The notes beneath the pieces are model-generated. The model was given only the letters and a program-made list of their open reading frames with translations. It ran no database searches and was not told the DNA's origin. From contig CAMZMU010000013.1 in assembly GCA_947311845.1 (NCBI GenBank), forward strand, positions 2,703,198 to 2,767,197: a stretch of DNA of 64,000 nucleotides. The letters run 5' to 3'. This DNA comes from Poa pratensis. Taxonomy: Eukaryota; Streptophyta; Magnoliopsida; Poales; Poaceae. Below, piece by piece: positions 8,681 through 17,899 of this stretch; the stretch's first letter is position 1, and every line of letters begins with the position of its first letter. Made by a program: the position numbers and the translations under genes.

Positions 8681-11581
8681 TTCCGACATTTCTGTCTTTT
8701 CCTCCTCTCCCACGATGTTTCTTTTCCCTGAAAGAACTATGTGGCGCTTTGGCTCATCGTATGATGTATTTGCTTGCTTATCTTTTCTTTTTTTTGGTCT
8801 GCTAGACATGTCCTTCACATAGAAAACCTGAGCCACATCATTGGTTAGGACGAATGGTTCGGTGTGGTACCCAAGATTGTTGAGATCCACTGTTGTCATT
8901 TCGTACTGCGGGTCTACCTTTACCCCGCCTGTCAGCTTGACCCATTGGCACCGAAACAAAGGGACCTTAAAAGAAGGTCCATAGTCAAGTTCCCATATCT
9001 CCCCTATGTAACCATAATATGTGTCCTTTTGCCCATTGTTGTTTGTTGCATCAAAGCGGACACCACTGTTTTGGTTAGTACTCTTTTTATCTTGGGCGAT
9101 CGTGTAAAATGTATTCCCATTTATCTCGTACCCTTGGAAAGTCAATATACTCGAAGATGGTGACCTGGCCAACAAGTACAGCTGATCTCCAACAGTGTTG
9201 TCATTAATGAGATGTGTTTGCAACCAACCGCCGAAAGTCGCCATGTGTTCACGTTTAATCCAGAAGTCAGACTGCTCCGGGTGACTGGAGCGTACAATAT
9301 TCATGTGTTGCTCGATATATGGAGCCACCAAGGTGGAATTTTGTAGAACTGTGTAGTGTGCTTGAGTTAAAGAATGTCCGTCCATACTCATTATTGCTTT
9401 CTTTCCTAGCGTGCCTTTTACACTCAGTCTCCCCTCATGCCGCGATTTAGGAACACCAATCGGCTTAAGGTCAGGGATAAAGTCAACACAAAACTCAATG
9501 ACCTCCTCTGTTCCATAGCCCTTGGAGATGCTTCCTTCTGGCCTAGCACGGTTATGAACATATTTCTTTAAGACTCCCATGAACCTCTCAAAGGGGAACA
9601 TATTGTGTAGAAATACAGGACCGAGAATCCTAATCTCTTCGACTAGGTGAACTAGAAGGTGTATCATAATATTGAAGAAGGATGGTGGGAACACCAACTC
9701 GAAGCTGACAAGACATTGGACCACATCATTCTGTAACCTTTGTAGACTTTCTGGATCGATTACCTTCTGAGAAATTGAATTGAGGAACGCACATAGCTTC
9801 ATAATGGGTACTCGAACATTTTCCGGTAGAAGCCCCCTCAATGCAACCGGAAGTAATTGTGTCATAATCACGTGGTAGTCATGAGACTTAAGGTTTTGGA
9901 ATTTTTCTCTGCCATATTTATTATTCCCTTTATATTCAACGAGAAGCCAGACGGGACCTTCATACTTCTCAGGACTTCAAAAAAGATTTCCTTCTCTTCT
10001 CTGGTAAGAGCGTAGCTGGCAGGACCTTGATACTTCTCTGCATGCAGGTCGTCTCGTTCGTTCATACGTTGCTGGTCCTTCCGTGCTTCCGGTGTATCTT
10101 TTGTCTTCCCATACACGCCCAAGAAGCCTAACAGGTTCACGCAAAGATTCTTTGTCACGTGCATCACGTCGATTGTAGAGCGGACCTCTAGGACTTTCCA
10201 ATAGGGTAGCTCCCTAAATATAGATTTCATCTTCCACATGGGTGCGTGTCCATCGGCGTCATTCAGAACAGATTGTCCGCCAGGACCCTTTCCAATGATT
10301 ACTTCTAAATCCTTGACCATACCATATATATCATCACCACTATGGCGAGTAGGCTTATTATGGTGATCTGCCTCACCTTTCAAATGCTTGCCTTTCTTTC
10401 TTAAGAGATGCCTGGTCGGAAGAAATCGACGATACCCCAGGTACACATTCTTCTTACATTTATCCAAATATATACTTTCAGTCTCATCTAAACAGTGCGT
10501 GCATGCATGGTATCGCTTGTTTGTCTGTCCTGAAACGTTACTAAGAGCAGGCCAATCATTGATGGTTACAAACAGCAACGCTCGTAGGTCAAATTCCTCC
10601 TGTTTGTGCTCATCCACACACGTACACCTTTTTCATGCCACAACTGTAAAAGTTTTTTAACTAATGGCCTTAGGTACACATCAATGTCGTTGCTGGGTTG
10701 CTTCGGGCCTTGGATGAGCACTGGCATCATAATGAACTTCCGCTTCATGCACAACCAAGAGGAAGGTTATAGATACATAGAGTCACAGGCCAGGTGCTAT
10801 GACTGCAGCTCTGCTCCCCAAAAGGATTCATGCCATCTGTACTTAGACCAAACCTTAAGTTTCTTGCGTCACCTGCAAAGTCCTTGAACTCTCTATCGGT
10901 TTTTCTCCACTGCGACCCATCAGCGGGGTGTCTCAACATCACGTCTTTCTTACGGTCTTCTTTGTGCCATCGCAACAACTTGGCATGCTCTTTATTTTGG
11001 AACAAACGTTTCAACCGTGGTATTATAGGAGCATACCACATCACCTTGGCAGGAACCCTCTTCCTGGGGCGCTCGCCCTCAACATCACCAGGACCATCTC
11101 GGCTGATCTTATACCGTAATGCACCGCATACCGGGAATGCATTCAAATTCTCGTACTCCTCACCACGGTAGAGGATGCAATCATGAATGCATGGATGTAT
11201 CTTCTGCACCTCTAATCCTAGAGGGCAGACAACCTTCTTTGCTTCGTACGTACTGGGGGGCAATTCGTTATCCTTTGAAAGCATCTTCTTTAATATTTTC
11301 AGCAACTTTTCAAATCCCTTGTCAGATACACCATTCTCTGCCTTCCATTGCAGCAATTCCAGTGTTGTACCCAGCTTTTTCTGGCCATCTTCGCAATTTG
11401 GGTACAACAATTTTTTGTGATCCTCTAACATGCGTTCCAACTTTAACTTCTCGTTTTCACTTCCGCAGTTTATCTGTGCATCAAGAATGGCCCGACCAAG
11501 ATCATCAGCGGGGGCTCATCAACAATGGCCTCTTCTTCAGCTTCTTCCCCCATTGTAGTACCACCGTGTTCAGGGAACATA
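8681..11581 (-). pseudogene. CACTA-1 transposase (Tnp2-type), central part, copy A
   Basis: Minus-strand coding in several frames. In protein order: a linker after the N-terminal domain, a Tnp2/Transposase_21 domain (CPLGLEVQKIHPC, MWYAPIIPRLKRLF, LSTDGMNPFG, INDWPALSNVSGQ, IDVMHVTKNLCVNLLG), a DUF4218-like part (LLPVALRGLLP, PPSFFNIMIHLLVHL, RARPEGSISKGY) and a DUF4216-like part (YYGYIGEIWELDY, VPLFRCQW). The DG-NPFG, ND-P and DVMH motifs contain acidic residues thought to form the DDE catalytic centre of CACTA transposases. Frame breaks occur near 10750 (PPWLC region), 10615 and 9870. The 5' side is cut by CACTA-3 and the 3' side by CACTA-2. Originally an enzyme for cut-and-paste transposition; now a pseudogene. 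Confidence 0.85.
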
Positions 11582-11955
11582 CACTAGTAGGGAAGTGGCT
11601 TTCTATGGAACGCCTTTTTGTGGCGCACCGTTAAGCCGTGCGCCACAGAAAAAAGTTCAGTGGCGCACCAGATAAATGCGCCACAGATTACTATGGCGCA
11701 TGCAGCAATCCATGCGCCACAGAAATGTGGTGGGTCCCGCATCCAGGAAAATCTGGTGACATTTCTGTGGCGCATGAATTAGGGTGCGCCACAGAAACAT
11801 GATATTTTGTGGCGCACGTGGGACGATGCGCCACTAAAATACGGTGGGCCCCACATCAATGTTTGCCTGGGTGTCCATTCTGTGGCGCACCCTGTCCCGT
11901 GCGCCACAGACACTCATGTTTCTGTGGCGCACCGGAGCCCGTGCGCCACAGAATT
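11582..11955 (+). repeat. CACTA-3 left terminus and GTGGCGCAC palindrome array, copy A
   Basis: At least seven short inverted repeats of the form (CT)GTGGCGCA-spacer-TGCGCCAC(AG) lie between 11620 and 11950, each about 27-33 nt, with different loops (for example GTGGCGCACCGTTAAGCC and TGTGGCGCACCGGAGCCC). They alternate with unrelated spacers. By analogy with other CACTA elements they are probably transposase-binding sites. Confidence 0.85.
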
Positions 11956-12569
11956 CCGACACTTAATCATTTTTGGCTCGCGCGGCCAGTCCAACCCTAT
12001 CCACACTTGTAGGTACTCTCATCCCAACCCCGGCCCACGCGACACCGCGCCGCCGCGCAACCTCCACGCCGCCGCTCCTCCCCTCGACGCCGCCCCAACC
12101 CTCCCCACCTACCTTCCCGCGCCACCGCCCCAGCCCTCCCCACCTCCTTCCCCGCGAATCGCCACCGCCGGCCTCCTCAATTCGCCGCTCGCACTCCTCG
12201 CCGCGGCCGCCGTTGCGGTCGAGCTCGTCGTCGACCGCTCCGCCTCCGACCCTGCTTCCCCGCTCCGCCGGTTCAGGTAGCCACCGACGCCCACCCTCCT
12301 CCTCCTCGCTCCCTGAAATCTCTGCTAGGTTTCAACTAAAAATAATTTGCTACATAGTGAAATTTAATGAATTTATTTGCTTGTGTAGTTGTTGTTATAT
12401 TTTGCTATATTTTGGTTGTGTGGTTGCATTATTTACTAGTGTATTTGCTTGTGAAATTTAGTGAAACATGTATATTGTTAGTTGTGGAAATAGAGTAAGA
12501 AAAACTCATGTAATGCTCCTATTTTTAAAATTTGTTGAAATTGCCAAACCTAAAAATTTGTTCACAATA
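11956..12569 (+). promoter_or_regulatory. CACTA-3 GC-rich leader and first intron, copy A
   Basis: A GC-rich, CCG/CTC-repetitive leader (12020-12276) ends in a possible donor (TTCAG|GTAGCC). AT-rich intron-like sequence follows, with repeated TTTGCTTGTG/GTGAAATTTA words. This mirrors the GC-leader-plus-intron layout before ORF2 in CACTA-2. ORFs read here are proline/serine-rich compositional artefacts. Promoter function is inferred. Confidence 0.4.
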
Positions 12570-12998
12570 GGGAACATCGGGAAAATCGGAAACATCGGGA
12601 ACATTGGGAAAATCGGGAACATCGGGAACATCGGGAAAATCGGGAATATCGGGAACATCGGGAAAATCGGGAACATCGGGAACATCGGGAAAATCGGGAA
12701 TATCGGGAACATCGGGAACATCGGGAAAATCGGGAACATCGGGAACATCGGGAAAATCGGGAATATCGGGAACATCGGGAAAATCGGGAACATCGGGAAC
12801 ATCGGGAAAATCGGGAATATCGGGAACATCGGGAAAATCGGGAACATCGAGAACATCGGGAAAATCGGGAACATCGGGAACATCGGGAAAATCGGGAATA
12901 TCGGGAACATCGGGAACATCGGGAAATCGGGAACATCGGGAACATCGGGAAAATCGGAAACATCGGGAACATCGGGAAAATCGGGAACATCGGGAAAT
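12570..12998. repeat. 9-bp minisatellite (GGGAACATC / GGGAAAATC), about 47 units, copy A
   Basis: A regular 9-bp period built from three variants: GGGAACATC (most), GGGAAAATC and GGGAATATC, arranged in higher-order blocks of two to five units. Because 9 is a multiple of 3, all six frames can stay open. They give repetitive peptides (NIGKIG, GTSGKS, FPMFPI), which I treat as artefacts. It lies in the intron-like region of CACTA-3. Confidence 0.95.
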
Positions 12999-13238
12999 CA
13001 TTTCTTTTTATTCATCTTTTTATCCATATTGTTGTACATCTTCTTTTTATCCTTTTACCCATGTTCTTGTATATGTACTATAGGCCGATGATTTAAACTA
13101 TGTCATGTTAAAGGGAAAAGAGTATCTAAAATACCTTGTACTATATACAATTTGAGTGCTTGTATTAGAACATGGTCTTGTAGGTACTCTTTTTGCCTTG
13201 TTTTGACAATGATATATGAGGCTTCTATTGTATTACAC
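12999..13238. other. AT-rich spacer of CACTA-3
   Basis: Non-coding sequence between the minisatellite and the inverted repeat. GATTTAAAC(T/G)ATGTCATGTTAAAGG occurs at about 13091 and again near 13686, so two segments of this region are diverged direct repeats. Confidence 0.4.
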
Positions 13239-13411
13239 CGATGACTCTGATTCACAGTATAGCTAGGTTGACTCTGAGCCTGAGCATGACCGAACCTATA
13301 GAACGAATGTAAAAAATGGGCCAAAGATTGACGGCGTCGCACTGTCGGTCTGTAGTTTCTGTCAAGCTCAGGCTCAGGGCCACGCTACTGTTCTCTGAAT
13401 CAGAGTCATCG
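13239..13411. repeat. 173-bp imperfect inverted repeat (hairpin), copy A
   Basis: The left arm CGATGACTCTGATTCACAG pairs with the right arm CTCTGAATCAGAGTCATCG. Further in, TTGACTCTGAGCCTGAGC pairs with GCTCAGGCTCAGGGCCA. The predicted fold is a long stem with mismatches and an internal loop. It might be a small MITE-like insertion or a fold-back transcript source. No TSD is evident. Confidence 0.7.
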
Positions 13412-13940
13412 CTGTGAAACATCATTTCATAGGATAGCTAGGTTGACTCTTACATCGTGTGTGTGCTTGTTCCATTGATTGTGCCAATGATTAGACTCAT
13501 GTGCATTATCATTTCGAGTGATGGTCTAAATGACCTACTGACATGTATAACAACATTGATTATAGATTTCTCTTGGTCCTTTAGTTCCGACACTTGGAAG
13601 TTCTTGATGTGCACTCTTCATATGAGGCACCTTTTTATGTATGATCTTTGCTAAATGGTCTATTATCTTGTTCCATGTGCCTATGATTTAAACGATGTCA
13701 TGTTAAAGGAGAGTATGTACAATACCTTGTACTATATACGGTTTCGGAGGTTCTTGTGTGTGCTAGAAGTTCTTGTGTGTGCTTCAAGTTCAAGAAGACG
13801 CCCTTTGGTGAGCTATTGGTACCCCGATCGAGAAGTTGTGTGTGCTTGTGTTGATCTATGCTACCACGACCATCGTGTCGTGGTTGTTTGTGCTCCGACC
13901 ATCGTGTCGTGGAGATGCCGGCCGGAGATGTGGATGTTTT
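13412..13940. other. Non-coding region of CACTA-3
   Basis: T-rich sequence with short direct repeats (AGTTCTTGTGTGTGCT twice near 13765; ACCATCGTGTCGTGG twice near 13868 and 13898). Short ORFs here are cysteine/leucine-rich and have no recognisable domain, so I do not call a gene. Confidence 0.4.
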
Positions 13941-14274
13941 GTGAAATGTCTGCAGGTACCCCGAGAGGCCCTTGAGTTTGCCGGAACGTCGATTAACTTC
14001 CGTTCCGGCAAATTCGGGTACTCCATATGTCCCTTTTTTAGCAAAGGTCATGCCAAAAAATTTCGTGAATTTTGGCATGACTTTGCTAAAAATAGGACAT
14101 ATGATTTGTGAAATGTCTGCAGGTACCCATGAGGCCCTTGAGTTTGCCGGAACGTCGATTAACTTCCGTTCCGGCAAATTCGGGTACTCCATATGTCCCT
14201 TTTTTAGCAAAGGTCATGCCAAAAAAATTCGTGAATTTTGGCATGACTTTGCTAAAAATAGGACATATAGTTGT
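13941..14274. repeat. Two tandem 167-bp units, each with a long near-perfect hairpin, copy A
   Basis: The units start at 13941 and 14108 (GTGAAATGTCTGCAGGTACC). Each holds a palindrome around GCCGGAACG...CGTTCCGGC and a larger hairpin (14024-14103 and 14190-14268). In the large hairpin CATATGTCC and TTTAGCAAAGGTCATGCC pair with GGCATGACTTTGCTAAA and GGACATATG around a loop of about 12 nt. Stems of 30 or more base pairs are strong enough to form in RNA. The same pair recurs in copy B (23145-23470). Confidence 0.9.
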
Positions 14275-14483
14275 GTAGTTTAGATTGTAGATAATTTTAG
14301 TTGTGTTCATTGTTGGTTTATATTGTGTAATTTTCACATTGCTAAAAATGAGTTTGAAAATTGTGTTGTTGATATTAATTTGATATGGTACTATGTTATT
14401 TGATAGTTGCTATGAATTTGTACTTTATTTAAATTTGCTTGCTACTTAAAAATTGTGTTTTTAGTTTATTGTTCTCGGCGACG

Positions 14484-14869
14484 ATGTCACTGTTGGACCA
14501 GAGGGGCGATGTCCGCGACTGGACTCCGCCGGGCTGGCACTGGGAGGTGCTACCTTCCGGGAAGCATATCTTGGTGAGGAATCCGGGTGACGTCGTCGAC
14601 CCGGATCTTCTTTGGTGGCGGTCGCGTGGGCCATGCTCGGTGCAGAGGGAGCCGGCCCCGAGGAGGTGGTACGTCGCCGTATCAGGGAGGAGGACGAGCA
14701 CGTCCGTCGCTACATGAATTTGTTGGATAGGCAGTACAACAATGGATGGTCGTTTCTTCAGAGGGTTCCTCCTCATCACGTGAGCTATGACCCTGTGAGG
14801 GTTCCTTATCTTTGGATGCGCAGCGCCCGCGGCTCAGCACCCCGCGGCTCAGGACCCGGTCGAAGTTAG
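14484..14869 (+). pseudogene. Unknown ORF of CACTA-3 upstream of the AP2-like ORF, frameshifted, copy A
   Basis: From ATG 14484 the frame reads a Trp-rich start (MSLLDQRGDVRDWTPPGWHW, then LVRNPGDVVDPDLL). Past about 14614 the sensible frame is the one reading AMLGAEGAGPEEVVRRR, then YMNLLDRQYNNGWSFLQRVP, to the stop at 14867-14869. One missing base near 14614 would explain this, and both copies share the defect. Length would be about 128 residues. I recognise no family. It lies about 270 bp before the AP2-like ORF in the same orientation and could be an upstream exon or a separate gene. Confidence 0.5.
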
Positions 14870-15137
14870 TTTCAGAGGTTCATGTATTAGTGATATTATT
14901 CGCGATGTATTAGGGTTAAATAAAATGTACCAAATTATTCATGGGATCAAGATGTATTAGTTATACTTTTGCATATTTGATCAATGTCCCTACATGCATG
15001 AATATAATTTTGGCATGAGTTTGCTAAAAATAATTTTAGTTCTGTTCATTGGTTTATATTGTGTAATTTCCACATTGTGTAGTTTGTAGTTTTTTGATTC
15101 TAATGAATTTGTTTCTAATATGTTTTAGTTTCACGGA

Positions 15138-15851
15138 ATGGCCGGGTTTAAGGGTGTGAGGGCGTGCTATAGGAAGAAGCTTGGTCGGTACGTGTATGGA
15201 TGTCAGATCCATATCAACAAGAGGAAGCACTGGGCTGGGCAGTTTAATACAGCGGAGGAGGCGGCGCGCGCCTATGATTATTTCGCCGTACACGAGTACG
15301 GTGATAAGAAGAAAGATAAGGATCTGAACTACCCAGCGGATCGCCACCGTGTGAATGTGTTCATACCGGATGGGATCAGACAGGTGGAAATGGCCAAGGA
15401 GATGGAGCACAGGTTGGCTGAGGCGCAGATCGCACGTCGCAACGCACGCCCCCAGGACGACCCGTATGTGAGGCATCTCCTGCAGAACGAGCCAAACTTG
15501 ATGTCCTACCAGCAGTTCGGCGCTAGTCCTTTTGACGGTGCTGGTCCTTCGTACGGCACCGGTCCTTCCCACGGTGCCGGTCCTACTGACGACGACATCA
15601 CTTCTCTTGGGATCTGGGCGGAGGAGGAGCAGCAGGAGGAGGAGCAGCAGGAGGAGGAATGGGAGAAGGACTGGGATTCCGACTCTGAGCAGCAGCGGCA
15701 GAAGCGGCAGCAGGAGCGGCAGCAGGCGTCGGAGGAGCGGCAGCAGCTGCGGCACCAGGAGTGGCAGGAGTCGGAGCAGCAGCTATTGCGGATGTTCGGG
15801 CCGCCGAACCCCGATGCTTACCCAAGAAAGTCAAGACTCCTGAGAAGTTAG
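15138..15851 (+). CDS. AP2/ERF-domain protein carried by CACTA-3; C-terminus replaced at the duplication junction (copy A)
   Basis: The ATG lies just after a splice-acceptor-like TATGTTTTAG (ends 15129). Residues 3-70 look like an AP2/ERF DNA-binding domain: GFKGVRACYRKKLGRYVYGC, HWAGQFNTAEEAARAYDYFA and a closing DLNYP, matching the family pattern GVR...W...LGTFDTAEEAARAYD...NFP with changes (Ala for Leu in LG-F). A charged helix (MAKEMEHRLAEAQIARR) follows, then a Gly-Ala-Pro-Ser repeat (DGAGPSYGTGPSHGAGP), acidic Glu/Gln-rich runs and a long Gln/Arg coiled stretch. AP2/ERF proteins bind GCC-box-like DNA. Whether this one does is unknown. From 15821 the frame enters duplicated CACTA-2 sequence and adds only about ten foreign residues. 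Its native C-terminus survives only in copy B (25006-25166). Confidence 0.75.
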   Translation: MAGFKGVRACYRKKLGRYVYGCQIHINKRKHWAGQFNTAEEAARAYDYFAVHEYGDKKKDKDLNYPADRHRVNVFIPDGIRQVEMAKEMEHRLAEAQIARRNARPQDDPYVRHLLQNEPNLMSYQQFGASPFDGAGPSYGTGPSHGAGPTDDDITSLGIWAEEEQQEEEQQEEEWEKDWDSDSEQQRQKRQQERQQASEERQQLRHQEWQESEQQLLRMFGPPNPDAYPRKSRLLRS

Positions 15852-17899
15852 CTTGCGAGAAGAGTACGGAGGAATTAGAAGAGAGCACGCGTGCTGATGT
15901 GACAGCCTTTTTTGCACGGAAAAAACAGGAAAGACAGGACCCCGTAAAGGAACTTCTGAAGACTATACCAAGTGAGAGACTTGATCGCACCGTTGACAAC
16001 TTATATATCCCTCCAGTGAGGCCCCTTTCAGACTATGAGCGCGGTATTAACAAGCAACATAGCTCACAGATGGAGGAACAGAAATGCGGGAAAAAAGTAA
16101 CCCAGCTCGGAGAACAAGAAGTACAATCGATCGCCCCGCTCATTGTGCCTTCTGATAAGGCGGCCCTCTACAATGACAATATTGTTGCTCGGAAAATCCA
16201 TGGCGACACAGGTTACGCCATTGCTGAGCTAGCATATAAATATGTTCCCGACAGCCTCTGGTCACAGATAAGAATGCTCTAACAACACAGTAATGGAAAT
16301 TGCATAACTGGTACATGACCGCCGCAAAAGAAGGGAGATTCTATTTCATGGCGGGAGTTAAGGAAGAGCACTACTTCCGAGAATATGCTGTGCAGGTTGA
16401 GTTCTCCGAATTTTTCAGATGTACAATCAACGTGCCCTCGACAAATCTATCGTCAGCTGCTATTGTCTGTAAGTGATTTATTTGTGTAATTTAATTCATT
16501 AGTTAAGCTCGTCATTACCTGTAATTATCCTCACGACATTATTTTGTACGCTATTATGCAGAATGAAGATTCGTGAATGCAGAGTGGGAGGAATCTGGGA
16601 CATTGGGTTCATTGACCAGATAAAGTTCATGAAGTCACCGTAGAGCAGTATGCCCAGGACACATAGCAGTTTTTGCTAACGTTTTTAAAGCGACAAAGTA
16701 ACAAAAAAGAAATACTTTTTCCTTACAACTTCAAGTGAGTGTTACTGTCTTGTACACATTCTATTTTGCTTTCCCGATGTTAAGTGTAATTGATGAGTTA
16801 TGAATAACTGCGTATATAAACGTGCGCAGGTTTCACTTCATTCTGATGATCATTAGAATCGAGGATGGAGAAGTTGAAATCATGGACTCATTAAGGAGAG
16901 ACCCTGATGATTACAAGAGCGTGCGTTATATGCTCAAGAGGTAATTTCAATCGCACTATATCGGCCTCTTTTCGTTCATTTCCTGATATCAAGTAAGTAA
17001 TAACTCCTCAATTCATTTTCTTTGCCGGGCAGGGTTTGGAAATGGTTCATCACGGAAGAACGCGGTGAATGGAAAGATAAGCTGGAGTTTAAGGCTAACC
17101 AGGTAAGTAGTACTACGTACCTAGGTCCGCGTATCTCTCTAATTCTAGTTTCAATACCATTATCATTCTCTTGATTATTATTTGATTGGATACTACGTTT
17201 GTGAGTACATTCACATGAAGGTCAATGAGAGAGCCAATAGTCGAAGAAATCAAGAGGTACGTAAACATCATTCACAACTTTATTTTGCTACCATCAATTG
17301 TGTTTAGTTTCCTTCATAATTGATTTGATCTCCTTCTTTTAAAGATGGCAAGGAAGCGGAACCAGCTCCTACCAAAAACCGCATAAAAGCAATTGCGGAA
17401 GAATTGGCGGGATTTTCCTTACGTAGGTCATAGCTGAATCCGGAGAATTCCACTATATCGAAAAATAGACTCCCTCCATGTACTAGCAGTGATCTCCATG
17501 TAATGAGGACTTTATATGTGTACATATATATACCAAGTTGTATGTGTGTTATGTGATCTTTACGTGTGCGAAAACTTTTTTTTGTGCATCGACGTGATCT
17601 CCTCCGAAACCCTAATCCCTGAAAATAAGCGAAAAGAAAAAAAGCAGAAACCCTAAACCCTGAAAAATAAGCGAAAAGAAAAAAAAAGCAGAAACCTTTA
17701 GTCCCGGTTGGTGTTACCAACCGGGACCAAAGGTACTCCGCCCGCTCGCGCAGCTCCGCCCACGTGGAGGCCTTTAACACCGGTTCATGGCCTACCGAGA
17801 CTAAAGGGGGGGGCTTTAGTCCCGATTTAACTGTCCCGGTTGCACAACCGGTGTTAAAGGACCTCTGGAACCGGTATTGAAGCCCCTTTTCTACTAGTG
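15821..17899 (+). pseudogene. Copy B of the CACTA-2 ORF2 3' half and right terminus
   Basis: Repeats 6597-8680: the ORF2 C-terminal exons end with the TAG at 17466-17468, and right subterminal repeats end CTACTAGTG at 17899. The two in-frame stops of copy A (7068, 7443) are present. Extra single-base losses include GTTCCCG(GG) at 16249 and GACC(CG)G at about 16616. With no start or promoter of its own, it is a dead fragment. Confidence 0.85.

Larger units (their letters stand above)
6597..15820 (+). repeat. 9.2-kb tandem duplication, copy A
   Basis: This covers the 3' half of CACTA-2 ORF2, the right end of CACTA-2, the CACTA-1 transposase segment, and the 5' part of CACTA-3 up to the middle of its AP2-like ORF. 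The next base (15821) restarts the sequence found at 6597 (CCCAAGAAAGTCAAGACTCC). The two parental junction sequences share only TA at the breakpoint (6595-6596, 15819-15820). Confidence 0.9.

Noticed and set aside
11119..11634. Plus-strand ORFs opposite the transposase (also 10606-10887, 20338-20664)
   Set aside because: Shadows of the minus-strand transposase coding sequence. No domain.
12570..12998. Possible CRISPR-like array
   Set aside because: Units are 9 bp with no unique spacers, in a plant transposon. It is a simple minisatellite.
12468..13091. Long ORFs on both strands reading NIG/KIG, GTSGKS and FPMFPI repeats
   Set aside because: They are the six-frame translation of a 9-bp minisatellite. 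The period of three codons leaves every frame open. No other coding evidence.
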